Shown here: in pieces, positions 1 to 8,985 of the stretch
Numbering within the stretch: position 1 is the stretch's first letter
How the letters are laid out: every line of letters starts with the position of its first letter
Origin: Anaerocolumna chitinilytica
GTDB taxonomy: Bacteria > Bacillota > Clostridia > Lachnospirales > Lachnospiraceae
Assembly (NCBI RefSeq): GCF_014218355.1
Contig: NZ_AP023368.1
Coordinates: 1,306,001-1,370,000, forward strand
DNA length: 64,000 nt
Direction of reading: 5' to 3'
The notes under the pieces: model-generated
Databases searched by the model: none
What the model was told of the DNA's origin: nothing
What the model saw: only the letters and a program-made list of their open reading frames with translations
Position numbers and translations under genes: made by a program

Positions 1-2
1 GT

Positions 3-164
3 CAGGTTATCGTTTATGAACATCTTGACAGATTTGAAGAAGCATATAAATTAATCAAAGAATACCGAAAAGAATACCCGGAGGACGAAGAAGCGAAGAA
101 AGAAGAAATATTCTTAAACAGCCGGCTTGCCGATAGGGTAACTATTCCCAAAACAGATCAATAA
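3..164 (+). CDS. C-terminal fragment of an unidentified protein
   Basis: An open frame enters from the left edge and ends with TAA at 162-164, giving the last 53 codons of a gene. The visible part is highly charged and helical (HLDRFEEAYKLIKEYRKEYP), which resembles the end of a tetratricopeptide-type repeat protein. No catalytic motif is visible. It stops 19 bases before hflX, so the two are probably co-transcribed. Identity cannot be fixed from this fragment. Confidence 0.5.
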   Translation, partial: QVIVYEHLDRFEEAYKLIKEYRKEYPEDEEAKKEEIFLNSRLADRVTIPKTDQ

Positions 165-183
165 AGGAGATATCATTAAAGGC

Positions 184-1434
184 ATGGGTGAATTATATGA
201 AATAAAAGAACAGGAAGAGCGACTGATATTAGTCGGAGTAGAAACCGGTCCTGGAGACGACACCAAAGACTCCTTAGAAGAACTAAAGGAGCTTGCAGCT
301 ACTGCGGGAGCAGCTACTCTTGAGATGGTAATTCAAAACAGAGAAAGTGTCCATCCCGGTACTTATATAGGTAAAGGTAAGATAGACGAAGTGAGGGAAC
401 TGGCAGAGAGCCTTGGAGCTACCGGTGTGGTATGTGATGATGAATTGTCACCGGCACAGCTTAAGAATCTGGAGGATGCCCTTAAGATGAAAGTTATGGA
501 TCGGACAATGCTGATACTCGATATCTTTGCTCAGCATGCAGTAACAAAAGAAGGTAAGATTCAGGTTGAGCTGGCACAGTTAAAGTACCGCTCCACACGA
601 CTTATAGGTATGAGAAATTCTCTATCCCGTTTGGGAGGCGGTATTGGAACCAGAGGTCCAGGTGAAAAAAAACTGGAGGTAGACAGACGATTAATCAGAG
701 ACAGGATTTCACAGTTAAACAGAGAGCTTGCCGAGGTAAAACAAGTCAGAGAGACAACCAGGGAATTACGAAATAAAAATGCTATTCCGGTAGTTGCTAT
801 CGTGGGTTATACCAATGCCGGAAAATCCACACTGTTAAATCATTTGACCGGTGCAGGGGTATTAGAAGAAGATAAACTTTTTGCTACATTAGACCCTACA
901 ACAAGAAATGTAGTATTACCCGGGGGTGAGCAGATCCTATTAACGGACACGGTAGGCTTTATAAGAAAACTTCCCCATCATCTGATAGATGCTTTCCGCA
1001 GTACGCTGGAAGAGGCTAAATATGCAGATATTATACTACATGTGGTGGACAGTTCCAATCCTTCCGCTTATAAGCATATGCATGTTGTATATGAAACTTT
1101 AAAGAGTCTCGGTATTAAGGAAAAACCGATTATTACATTGTTTAATAAGCAGGATCTAATTATTTCAGATAACATTATTAAAGATTTTAAAGCAGAAAGG
1201 ACACTGAAGATTTCTGCAAAAGCCGATATGGGATTAGAAGAACTTCTAAATATTACAGAAGAACTTCTTAGAGAGCGTAAGGTGTTAATCGAAAAAGTAT
1301 TTTCCTATCAGGATGCCGGGAAAATCCAGATGATTCGTAAATATGGACAGCTTCTATGTGAAGACTACAGAGAGGATGGCATCTATATAAAAGCTTATGT
1401 ACCGAAGGAGGTACATGGAAAATTAATGATTTAA
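184..1434 (+). CDS. hflX: Ribosome-associated GTPase HflX
   Basis: HflX is a GTPase that binds the 50S subunit and splits stalled or stress-inactivated ribosomes. The 416-residue protein has the family layout: an N-terminal HflX domain (about 15-190) with the glycine-rich GGGIGTRGPGEKKLE segment, then a G domain with G1 GYTNAGKST (about 208-216), the Thr of ATLDPTTR as G2, G3 DTVGF and G4 NKQD, and a short C-terminal domain. An AAGGAG motif lies about 13 bases before the ATG, slightly far but usable. It follows the partial gene closely. Length and motifs are normal and nothing looks broken. Confidence 0.95.
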   Translation: MGELYEIKEQEERLILVGVETGPGDDTKDSLEELKELAATAGAATLEMVIQNRESVHPGTYIGKGKIDEVRELAESLGATGVVCDDELSPAQLKNLEDALKMKVMDRTMLILDIFAQHAVTKEGKIQVELAQLKYRSTRLIGMRNSLSRLGGGIGTRGPGEKKLEVDRRLIRDRISQLNRELAEVKQVRETTRELRNKNAIPVVAIVGYTNAGKSTLLNHLTGAGVLEEDKLFATLDPTTRNVVLPGGEQILLTDTVGFIRKLPHHLIDAFRSTLEEAKYADIILHVVDSSNPSAYKHMHVVYETLKSLGIKEKPIITLFNKQDLIISDNIIKDFKAERTLKISAKADMGLEELLNITEELLRERKVLIEKVFSYQDAGKIQMIRKYGQLLCEDYREDGIYIKAYVPKEVHGKLMI

Positions 1435-1570
1435 TTGTTTAAACTGCTAAAATATTATAAGTAATTTGAGTAACAAAAGCAATTGCAGGAGATATGAAAT
1501 AATTGAATAACGCATAAAAAAAGTGTCTGATATCGTCGAAAGATATAGGTAAAAGGCACTATACGAAAAT

Positions 1571-1613
1571 ACTATATATAGTTTAGGTATTATAATTAAA
1601 TAATATATATAGT
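1571..1613. promoter_or_regulatory. Pair of NrdR-box-like palindromes upstream of nrdD
   Basis: ACTATATATAGT at 1571-1582 and the similar ATATATATAGTA near 1603-1614 match the NrdR-box core (CWATATAWWG type), with cores 31 bp apart, about three helical turns and the usual spacing. NrdR is the ATP/dATP-sensing repressor of ribonucleotide reductase genes. The boxes end just upstream of a -35 element. The same bases also form an AT-only inverted repeat followed by seven Ts, so they could instead be, or also be, the hflX terminator. Confidence 0.55.
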
Positions 1614-1622
1614 ATTTTTTTA

Positions 1623-1651
1623 TTGACTAGAAAAGATTAATTTGCTATCAT
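1623..1651 (+). promoter_or_regulatory. Sigma-A-type promoter of nrdD
   Basis: TTGACT at 1623-1628 and TATCAT at 1646-1651 are separated by 17 bases. The promoter lies directly downstream of the two NrdR-like boxes and would give a leader of about 315 nt before nrdD. Confidence 0.55.
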
Positions 1652-1659
1652 TTAACTAA

Positions 1660-1975
1660 CGGTCAGTGAGCCTAGTTAAAACGGCCAGAACCCTATGGGC
1701 AGAGATTTGACACCAGGGGAACGGATGATCAGTGGTACATAACAATTGAAAATTAGCTTTTAAGAATCGGACTACGTGATACTGTATTGACAGCAGAGGC
1801 AAAGGGGCTAAAAGCTGTTTAATAGTATCACGTTGTAGTCTATATAGGAAGCTGTTTTGAAATGAAATTGTATGGTTTAAGAAAGAGGGGAGAAAGATAA
1901 AACTTTCTAAGGAAGATTTATTTTTCACATTCCTTGAATTGTAAGCGTGTTAAAGTACGCAGATGGGAGCTAATT
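1660..1975 (+). promoter_or_regulatory. Long structured 5' leader of nrdD
   Basis: No convincing gene lies here. The leader contains a strong hairpin: GACTAC plus GTGATACT (1770-1783) pairs with AGTATCAC plus GTAGTC (1824-1840) across a 3-nt bulge, with a second small stem (ACAGC/GCTGT) inside its loop. The upstream part is G/C-rich with further short complementary segments. It does not match a riboswitch consensus I recognise (no B12 box, no THF or purine core). A regulatory RNA for the reductase is possible but unproven. Confidence 0.4.
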
Positions 1976-4360
1976 ATGATTCAGGTAGTAAAACGAGATG
2001 GCGAGATAGCCGACTTTAATCTTTCCAAGATTTCTGCTGCAATTGAAAAAGCATTTAAGGCAACTGATAAGTTTTATACGGGGGATATTATTAATTTACT
2101 GACGTTAAGAGTGACGGCGGATTTCCAGCAGAAGGTACAAGATGAGAAGATATCGGTTGAAGATGTTCAGGACAGTGTGGAGCATGTGCTGGAGCAGACA
2201 GGCTATACCGATGTGGCAAAGGCTTATATTCTATACCGTAAAAACCGTGAAAAGATTCGTAATATGAAATCCACAATCTTGGATTATAAGGAGATAGTTA
2301 ATAGTTATGTAAAAGAAGAAGATTGGAGAGTAAAAGAGAATTCCACTGTTACTTATTCTGTGGGAGGACTGATACTTCACAATTCCGGCTCAGTTACTGC
2401 AAATTACTGGCTGTCTGAAATCTATGATGAAGAGATTGCGGCAGCTCATAGAAATGCTGATATTCATCTGCATGATTTATCCATGCTGACAGGCTATTGT
2501 GCCGGATGGTCCTTAAAACAGCTTATTAAAGAAGGTCTAGGGGGAATTCCCGGGAAGATTACTTCCTCTCCTGCTAGCCATCTCTCCACCCTCTGTAACC
2601 AGATGGTGAATTTTTTGGGAATTATGCAGAATGAATGGGCTGGTGCGCAAGCCTTTTCCTCCTTTGATACCTATCTTGCACCTTTTGTTAAAATAGACAA
2701 TCTTTCTTATAAAGAAGTAAAGCAATGCATACAGTCCTTTATTTATGGCGTTAATACTCCCAGCCGTTGGGGTACCCAGGCTCCTTTCTCCAATATTACT
2801 CTGGATTGGACCGTACCGGCGGATTTAGCAGAGCTTCCCTGTATTGTTGGCGGAAAAGAGACGGACTTCTGCTATAAAGACTGTAAAGAAGAGATGGATA
2901 TGGTGAACAAAGCTTTCATTGAGATTATGATTGAAGGTGATGCCAACGGAAGAGGCTTCCAGTATCCGATTCCTACTTATTCCATTACCAGGGATTTTGA
3001 TTGGTCCGACACGGAGAATAACCGCCTGTTATTTGAGATGACAGCGAAATACGGAACTCCTTATTTCTCTAACTATATAAACAGTGATATGGAACCCAGC
3101 GATGTACGTTCCATGTGCTGCAGATTACGTCTTGATCTTAGAGAGCTTAGAAAGAAAACCGGTGGTTTTTTTGGCTCCGGTGAAAGTACCGGTTCCATCG
3201 GGGTTGTAACCATTAATATGCCTCGTATTGCTTATCTGGCTGATTCCGAGGAAGATTTCTTTGCACGCCTTGACAGGATGATGGATATATCCGCTCGCTC
3301 CCTACATGTAAAACGCCAGGTAATCACGAAGTTGTTAAATGAAGGTCTGTATCCTTATACAAAGAGATATCTTGGAACCTTTGACAATCATTTTTCTACG
3401 ATTGGTCTGTTGGGAATGAATGAGGTCGGATTGAATGCAAAATGGCTGGGAAAAGATATGGTCAGCAGAGAAACCCAGGAATTTAGTATAAAGGTACTAA
3501 ACCATATGAGAGAACGCCTGTCCGATTATCAGGAGGAGTACGGCAATCTCTTTAATCTGGAGGCAACCCCTGCAGAATCTACCAGCTATCGTCTGGCAAA
3601 GCATGACAAAAAACATTATTCAGATATCAAGACTGCAGGTAAAGCAGGAGATACACCTTACTACACCAACAGCTCCCATCTTCCTGTAGGATTTACAGAA
3701 GATGTCTTTGAAGCTTTGGATATTCAAGATGAGCTTCAGACACTTTATACATCCGGAACTGTATTCCATGCATTTCTAGGTGAGAAGCTCCCTGATTGGC
3801 AGGCAGCGGCGAAGCTGGTAAAGACCATCGCGGAGAATTATAAGCTTCCCTATTATACCCTCTCTCCTACTTATTCTATCTGTAAGGATCATGGTTATTT
3901 GAGCGGAGAGCAGTACACCTGTCCTCACTGCGGCCAGAATGCAGAAGTTTACTCCCGTATCACAGGTTATTATAGGCCTGTTCAGAACTGGAATGAAGGA
4001 AAATCTCAGGAATACAAGAATCGTAAAGTTTATGAAATGAGCAAGGCAGGAAAGATAACAGGTATTCGCGCAGTAATTAACAGCAGTAAAATAACAGAAG
4101 AGGAAGTAGCAGTCTCTCAAGAAAAGAAAGCGCTGCTTTTTACCACCAAGACCTGCCCTAACTGTAAGATTGCGAAAGAATATTTAAAGGATTATCCTGT
4201 AAAGATAGTAGATGCAGAGGAAAATGCCGACCTTGCAAATAGATATGGAATTATGCAGGCACCTACCTTGGTAATACTGGATGAAGGTAAAGTTAGAAAA
4301 TATGTTAATGCCTCTAATATCAAAAGATTTACAGATGATGTTGCAGTAAATAATAAATAG
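1976..4360 (+). CDS. nrdD: Anaerobic (class III) ribonucleoside-triphosphate reductase with C-terminal redox domain
   Basis: NrdD reduces ribonucleoside triphosphates to deoxynucleotides using a glycyl radical and works only without oxygen. The ATG at 1976 is chosen because GGGAG precedes it; the longer frame starts from a TTG without a site. An N-terminal ATP-cone domain (about 1-95, starting MIQVVKRDGEIADF) is followed by the reductase barrel, the C-terminal Zn cluster (CPHC and upstream Cys) and the radical loop SRITGYYRPVQNW. The last 85 residues form a glutaredoxin/thioredoxin-like domain with CPNC and a cis-Pro motif (APTLVIL), a built-in or tethered reductant. The activase gene nrdG is not next to it. 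Confidence 0.93.
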   Translation: MIQVVKRDGEIADFNLSKISAAIEKAFKATDKFYTGDIINLLTLRVTADFQQKVQDEKISVEDVQDSVEHVLEQTGYTDVAKAYILYRKNREKIRNMKSTILDYKEIVNSYVKEEDWRVKENSTVTYSVGGLILHNSGSVTANYWLSEIYDEEIAAAHRNADIHLHDLSMLTGYCAGWSLKQLIKEGLGGIPGKITSSPASHLSTLCNQMVNFLGIMQNEWAGAQAFSSFDTYLAPFVKIDNLSYKEVKQCIQSFIYGVNTPSRWGTQAPFSNITLDWTVPADLAELPCIVGGKETDFCYKDCKEEMDMVNKAFIEIMIEGDANGRGFQYPIPTYSITRDFDWSDTENNRLLFEMTAKYGTPYFSNYINSDMEPSDVRSMCCRLRLDLRELRKKTGGFFGSGESTGSIGVVTINMPRIAYLADSEEDFFARLDRMMDISARSLHVKRQVITKLLNEGLYPYTKRYLGTFDNHFSTIGLLGMNEVGLNAKWLGKDMVSRETQEFSIKVLNHMRERLSDYQEEYGNLFNLEATPAESTSYRLAKHDKKHYSDIKTAGKAGDTPYYTNSSHLPVGFTEDVFEALDIQDELQTLYTSGTVFHAFLGEKLPDWQAAAKLVKTIAENYKLPYYTLSPTYSICKDHGYLSGEQYTCPHCGQNAEVYSRITGYYRPVQNWNEGKSQEYKNRKVYEMSKAGKITGIRAVINSSKITEEEVAVSQEKKALLFTTKTCPNCKIAKEYLKDYPVKIVDAEENADLANRYGIMQAPTLVILDEGKVRKYVNASNIKRFTDDVAVNNK

Positions 4361-4368
4361 CAGTAAAC

Positions 4369-4422
4369 CCGGTATTGATAATTATTAGAAAAGGGTTAAT
4401 AATTATTGATACCGGATTTTTT
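4369..4422 (+). terminator. Intrinsic terminator after nrdD
   Basis: CCGGTATT at 4369-4376 begins a long, nearly perfect stem that closes with ATACCGG at 4409-4415 and is followed by a T-rich tract. Confidence 0.8.
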
Positions 4423-4498
4423 ATTTTTTGTTATCCTTAACGTTTCCCCTTCATTTCGAGAATATTGTGCCGCAGAGGGCGGTGGAATTGAGGTAAGT

Positions 4499-5347
4499 AT
4501 GAGTCAGGCAGATTATATTTTTATCAATACATGTAAAGAAATATTACAAGATGGAATCAGTACCAAAGGTGAAGCAGTCCGTGCCAGATGGGAAGACGGA
4601 GAAGAAGCTTATACCATTAAGAAATTCGGTATAGTTAACCGCTATGATTTATCGGAGGAATTTCCGGCCATCACACTTAGAAGGACAGCAATCAAAAGCT
4701 GCATCGATGAACTTTTATGGATCTGGCAGAAAAAGTCCAGTAATATAAAGGAGCTGAACAGTCATATCTGGGATAGTTGGGCGGATGATAAGGGGTCTAT
4801 CGGAAAAGCCTACGGGTACCAGCTGGGCGTGAAGCATCAATATAAGGAAGGCATGATGGATCAGGTAGACAGGCTGCTATATGATCTGAAAACAAATCCT
4901 TTCAGCAGGAGAATGATAACGAATCTATATGTTCACCAGGACCTTTATGAGATGAATCTCTATCCCTGCGCTTACAGTGTTACGCTTAATGTTACGAAAG
5001 ATCAGATTAACGGTAAGCTTAAACTGAATGCAATTCTTAACCAACGATCACAGGATGTTCTGGTAGCAAACAATTGGAATGTCTGCCAGTATGCAGTACT
5101 TATACATATGCTGGCGCAGGTATCAGATATGCTTCCGGGTGAGCTGATTCACGTAATTGCGGATGCCCATATCTATGACAGGCATATCCCGCTGGTGGAA
5201 GAATTAATAAACAGACCCGTGCATGAGGCACCAAAATTTATAATCAACACAGATATCAGGAATTTTTATGAGTTTACACCAAGCGACTTTGAATTGAAAG
5301 ATTATATAACCGGACCGCAGATAATGGATATACCTGTGGCAATATAG
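4499..5347 (+). CDS. thyA: Thymidylate synthase
   Basis: ThyA methylates dUMP to dTMP with methylene-tetrahydrofolate, producing dihydrofolate for the next gene to recycle. The ATG at 4499 is used because GAGGTAA precedes it; the upstream extension reads as low-quality sequence. The 282-residue protein has the catalytic Cys in LYPCAYS, the dUMP-binding NQRSQDVLVANNWN region and the C-terminal DAHIYDRH motif. The usual GxPFN after RSxD is replaced by ANNWN, so it belongs to a divergent branch found in Clostridia. It pairs with folA 56 bases downstream and follows nrdD, a logical deoxynucleotide supply group. Confidence 0.9.
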   Translation: MSQADYIFINTCKEILQDGISTKGEAVRARWEDGEEAYTIKKFGIVNRYDLSEEFPAITLRRTAIKSCIDELLWIWQKKSSNIKELNSHIWDSWADDKGSIGKAYGYQLGVKHQYKEGMMDQVDRLLYDLKTNPFSRRMITNLYVHQDLYEMNLYPCAYSVTLNVTKDQINGKLKLNAILNQRSQDVLVANNWNVCQYAVLIHMLAQVSDMLPGELIHVIADAHIYDRHIPLVEELINRPVHEAPKFIINTDIRNFYEFTPSDFELKDYITGPQIMDIPVAI

Positions 5348-5403
5348 AATGATAAATTTATACGGCACCTGAATAGAAGGTGTGCCGTAATATGGAGGTT
5401 ACA

Positions 5404-5895
5404 ATGAATTTAATTGTTGCAGTAGATAAAAACTGGGCGATAGGTTACCAGAATAATATGCTAATCAGTATCCCTGAGGATATGCGTTTTTTTAGGGATG
5501 AGACTACCGGTAAAGCAGTCATTATGGGACGTAAGACTATGGAGACCTTTCAGGGAGGTAAGCCTTTAAAGAACCGGCTGAATGTCGTAATAACCACAAA
5601 AGATATTCAGATAAATGATGCTATTGTAGTTCACAGCATAGAAGAAGCTTTGGAAGCAGTAAAGGAATATAAATCAGAAGATGTTTATGTAATAGGTGGT
5701 GAGAGTATTTACAACCAGATGATTGATTACTGCGATACCGCTCATGTTACAAAGATTGATTATGCCTACCATGCAGATACGTATTTTCCGAATCTGGATG
5801 AGAGGAAGGACTGGAAGATTGTTGCGGAATCAGAAGAGCGTACGTATTATGACATTGAATATGCTTTCTATAAATATATGAAAGTAAGGCAATAG
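5404..5895 (+). CDS. folA: Dihydrofolate reductase
   Basis: Reduces dihydrofolate to tetrahydrofolate with NADPH. The ATG at 5404 has GGAGG 6 bases upstream; the longer frame has no site. The 163-residue protein is of standard length and shows the N-terminal NLIVAVDKNWAIGYQNNML, the adenine-binding MGRKTMETF motif and the VIGGESIYNQM loop. It lies directly behind thyA, whose reaction makes its substrate, so the two are likely one operon. Confidence 0.93.
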   Translation: MNLIVAVDKNWAIGYQNNMLISIPEDMRFFRDETTGKAVIMGRKTMETFQGGKPLKNRLNVVITTKDIQINDAIVVHSIEEALEAVKEYKSEDVYVIGGESIYNQMIDYCDTAHVTKIDYAYHADTYFPNLDERKDWKIVAESEERTYYDIEYAFYKYMKVRQ

Positions 5896-5930
5896 GTTGA
5901 TTTGGGGGTGTAATTTGGGAGCCGGAAGAG

Positions 5931-5958
5931 TTGCAATCTGCAGTGAAAGTGGTATAAT
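5931..5958 (+). promoter_or_regulatory. Promoter of degV
   Basis: TTGCAA (5931-5936) and TATAAT (5953-5958) are separated by 16 bases, placing a start about 60 bases before degV. Confidence 0.5.
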
Positions 5959-6022
5959 TTGCATAAAGTAGTAATAATAACTACATGATATGATATCAAA
6001 TATAGAAAGAAGCCAGATTGTT

Positions 6023-6916
6023 ATGTTAAAATTGATTGTAGACAGTACCTGCGATCTGCCGGAGGAATATTTAGAAGAAAACGATATCCTGGTATTGCCC
6101 CTTAAGATTTTGTTAGAAGAGAAGGAATATTTGGATGGTGAGACAATTCGTTTAGAGGAAGTTTACACTGCTATGAAGAGAGGTATTATGCCAATGACCT
6201 CTCAGCCTGCCCCGGAAACAATATTTAATATCTTTAAGAACTACGCAGTAAAGGGACAGGAATTCATCTATCTAGCTTTTTCTTCCGCTATGTCCGGTAC
6301 CTTTCAGCTAGCGGCAACTATTCTAGATGAAATAAAAGAAGAGCACCCCGCTCTTAATATGGCGGTTGTGGATTCTATGGGCGGCTCCACTGCAACCGGT
6401 CTAATTGTAATACAAACCATTGAATTTATGAAAAAATGTAATGATGAATTTAATAAAGTCTTAGAGTATATGAAGCTCCTGACTAGCTGTATTGAACATA
6501 TCTTTACAATTTCCGATTTGAATTGGCTAATAAAAGGCGGCCGTATTGGTAAGACTCAAGGAATGATAGGAAATATCCTTGGTATAAATCCCATATTGGA
6601 TGTAAATGATGGGCGGATGGAAGTAATACGAAAAACCAGAGGAAGAAAAAAAGCCTTTGCAATGGTGGTTGATTTACTGGAAGAGAGAGCCGGTAAGAAT
6701 AAGGACCAGATTATCGGAATCAGCCATGCTGATGATAAAGCAGCAGCGGATGAATTAGTCTCTTTAATAAGAGAAAGACTTGGATTTTCACGATTTATAA
6801 TTAATAAAATAGGTGGTGTACTAGGAAGCCATCTTGGAATCGGTGGTGTTGGGGTGTTCTTCTTTCGCCAGGAAGCACCATTGCAGGTTCCTGAGATAAC
6901 CTGGAAGGAAAGTTAA
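6023..6916 (+). CDS. DegV family fatty-acid-binding protein
   Basis: DegV (FakB-like) proteins bind a fatty acid and, with a FakA kinase, present it for phosphorylation; many clostridial copies have no assigned partner. The family start MLKLIVDSTCDLPEEY places the ATG at 6023; an upstream in-frame ATG at 5990 lacks a better site. The 297-residue protein has the N-terminal D-S-T-C-D motif, the SSAMSGTFQ ligand-binding loop and GGRIGKTQG near the middle. It is monocistronic, with its own promoter, and precedes ilvE. Specific ligand unknown. Confidence 0.85.
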   Translation: MLKLIVDSTCDLPEEYLEENDILVLPLKILLEEKEYLDGETIRLEEVYTAMKRGIMPMTSQPAPETIFNIFKNYAVKGQEFIYLAFSSAMSGTFQLAATILDEIKEEHPALNMAVVDSMGGSTATGLIVIQTIEFMKKCNDEFNKVLEYMKLLTSCIEHIFTISDLNWLIKGGRIGKTQGMIGNILGINPILDVNDGRMEVIRKTRGRKKAFAMVVDLLEERAGKNKDQIIGISHADDKAAADELVSLIRERLGFSRFIINKIGGVLGSHLGIGGVGVFFFRQEAPLQVPEITWKES

Positions 6917-6934
6917 AAATTCTCTCAAAAACAC

Positions 6935-6963
6935 TTGAAAAACCTCTTCCGAAAGGCTAATAT
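6935..6963 (+). promoter_or_regulatory. Promoter of ilvE
   Basis: TTGAAA (6935-6940), a 17-base spacer and TAATAT (6958-6963) lie 85 bases before ilvE. Confidence 0.5.
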
Positions 6964-7047
6964 AGTTGCTATACAAAAAAATGATTCAGTTGCTGTAATT
7001 ACTTTTACATAGGAATCAAAAATAGGAAAAGGAAAGAGGTATGCATC

Positions 7048-8115
7048 ATGTTAAATATCAGATATGAAAAAACATTAACCCCCAAGGAACTGCCAACCCA
7101 GGATAATCCTCTAAAGTTCGGAACCATTTTTACGGATCACATGTTCGTGATGGATTACGAGACGCGTAAAGGATGGCATGATGCGCGAATTATACCCTAT
7201 CAACCTATTAGTCTGGAGCCTTCTGCCATGGTATTCCATTATGGGCAGGAAATGTTTGAAGGATTAAAAGCTTATAAAGCAGAGGATGGAAGAGTATTAT
7301 TGTTCCGTCCGGAGAAAAATATTGAAAGAGCCAATAATACCAATCGAAGAATCTGTATACCGGAAATACCTGAGGAAGACTTTCTGCAGGCTATAAAGGA
7401 AGTTGTGAAAACGGATGAGGCATGGATTCCTACCAAGCCAGGTACTTCTCTCTATATCAGACCTTTTATTATTGCAACAGACCCTTTCTTAGGCGTAAGA
7501 CCCTCTGATACGTACAAATTTCTTATTATTCTAAGTCCTGTTGGAGCTTATTACCCGGAGGGACTGAACCCGGTTAAGATCTGGATTGAAGATGAGTTTG
7601 TCAGAGCTGTGAAGGGGGGAATTGGGGAAGCAAAGACCGGTGCCAATTATGTTGCTTCTTTAAAATCCCAGGTAAAGGCTCATGAAGAGGGATATTCCCA
7701 GGTATTATGGCTGGATGGTGTTCATAGAAAATATATTGAAGAAGTAGGTGCTATGAATATTTTCTTTAAGATCGACGGTAGAATTGTAACGCCTGCCTTA
7801 AACGGAAGTATCCTCCCTGGTGTTACAAGGGATTCTGTTATCAGTCTCTGCAAGAAATGGGGCCTTCCAGTTGAAGAGAGAAGAATTGATATTGCAGAGA
7901 TTAAGAAAGCTTTTGATGACGGAACCTTAGAAGAGGTATTCGGAAGCGGTACAGCTGCTGTTATATCTCCCGTAGGACAGTTAAGGTGGGAGAATAATAT
8001 TATGCAGGTAAAGGATGGCGGAATCGGTGAATACAGCCAGAAGATTTATGATACCATTACCGGAATTCAATTAGGTAAATTAGAGGATACCCTGCATTGG
8101 ACAGTTGAAGTTTAA
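7048..8115 (+). CDS. ilvE: Branched-chain amino acid aminotransferase (class IV PLP fold)
   Basis: Transfers amino groups between glutamate and the keto acids of leucine, isoleucine and valine. The 355-residue length and the motifs fit the larger (type II) bacterial/eukaryotic-like BCAT group: YGQEMFEGLKAY near the N terminus, the PLP-lysine segment GEAKTGANY, and the C-terminal EVFGSGTAAVISPVG that binds the cofactor phosphate. AGGAAAGAGG precedes the ATG. It has its own promoter and terminator, so it is a single-gene unit. Confidence 0.93.
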   Translation: MLNIRYEKTLTPKELPTQDNPLKFGTIFTDHMFVMDYETRKGWHDARIIPYQPISLEPSAMVFHYGQEMFEGLKAYKAEDGRVLLFRPEKNIERANNTNRRICIPEIPEEDFLQAIKEVVKTDEAWIPTKPGTSLYIRPFIIATDPFLGVRPSDTYKFLIILSPVGAYYPEGLNPVKIWIEDEFVRAVKGGIGEAKTGANYVASLKSQVKAHEEGYSQVLWLDGVHRKYIEEVGAMNIFFKIDGRIVTPALNGSILPGVTRDSVISLCKKWGLPVEERRIDIAEIKKAFDDGTLEEVFGSGTAAVISPVGQLRWENNIMQVKDGGIGEYSQKIYDTITGIQLGKLEDTLHWTVEV

Positions 8116-8132
8116 GAGATTAGAACAGCATA

Positions 8133-8187
8133 AGGGTTGTTGTAAAAAAGCTTGAAGCTTGGCTTATTTTCAACAATCCTGTTTTTA
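8133..8187 (+). terminator. Intrinsic terminator after ilvE
   Basis: AGGGTTGTTG (8133-8142) pairs with CAACAATCCT (8171-8180), with an AAGCTT/AAGCTT inner stem, followed by GTTTTTATT. Confidence 0.75.
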
Positions 8188-8280
8188 TTATAGGAACTTT
8201 GAATAGATTCTATAATAGGGTTTATGGCGGTAAAGCACCTTCATTTATCCAAGGAATATTAAAACATAAGGGAGGTTCCT

Positions 8281-8970
8281 ATGAATGAATTAGCAGTATC
8301 GCTGCAGGACATTAACACGCTTTCTATCATAACAAGGCTGACACTAGCCATACTTTTTGGCGGTGTCATTGGTTATGAGAGAGGAAGAAAGAGGAGACCT
8401 GCAGGCTTTCGAACACATATCCTTGTATGCATCGGCTCCGCCCTCGTTATGATAACCAGTCAGTATATGATGGAAGTCAGGCATTACAGTACAGACCCCA
8501 GCAGACTCGGGGCACAAGTCATCAGTGGTATCGGTTTTTTGGGTGCAGGTACCATATTAATAACTCTTAAGCAGCAGGTAAAGGGACTTACAACAGCAGC
8601 CGGTTTATGGGCTTCCGCCTGTATGGGTCTTGCTCTTGGAATTGGTTTTTACGAAGGAGCTATCATTGCCTGTGTATTCATTTATATCTGTAATACCATA
8701 TTACACCGCTTTGACGTATATTCTATGTCCAGAACAAAGCTGGTAGAGGTATATGTGCAGGTTACAACGGTGAATGCAATAAGTAAAGTGTTTGAGACGA
8801 TTCGACTTAATAATATGAATATTTCTGATGTGGAAATCAGTAAGACCAGAAATGTAGAAGATTCCGTTGGATTGTTTATCACTATAAAACAACAGGAAAA
8901 GCACGACCATGAGAAAGTCCTTCTATTGCTTAGCGGACTGGAGGATGTTATTACCGTGGATGAAATATAA
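8281..8970 (+). CDS. MgtC/SapB family inner-membrane protein
   Basis: MgtC-type proteins are membrane proteins linked to Mg2+ limitation and ATP homeostasis. The 229-residue protein has four or five hydrophobic helices in the first 140 residues and the family signatures GYERGRKRRPAGFRTH, with the charged loop after TM1, and ISGIGFLGAGTI. The C-terminal 80 residues are soluble and ACT-like (EVYVQVTTVNAISKVFETIR), as in longer family members. AGGGAGG precedes the ATG. Its substrate cannot be told from sequence. Confidence 0.88.
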   Translation: MNELAVSLQDINTLSIITRLTLAILFGGVIGYERGRKRRPAGFRTHILVCIGSALVMITSQYMMEVRHYSTDPSRLGAQVISGIGFLGAGTILITLKQQVKGLTTAAGLWASACMGLALGIGFYEGAIIACVFIYICNTILHRFDVYSMSRTKLVEVYVQVTTVNAISKVFETIRLNNMNISDVEISKTRNVEDSVGLFITIKQQEKHDHEKVLLLLSGLEDVITVDEI

Positions 8971-8985
8971 TCTGTTATCGAAGGG

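Noticed and set aside
1656..1928. 90-codon minus-strand frame in the nrdD leader
   Set aside because: No ribosome site, odd composition, and it lies in a structured leader region; it is probably a chance frame.
1660..1930. Cobalamin or THF riboswitch ahead of nrdD
   Set aside because: The leader is structured, but I find neither a B12 box nor the conserved THF core; only a generic structured leader is supported.
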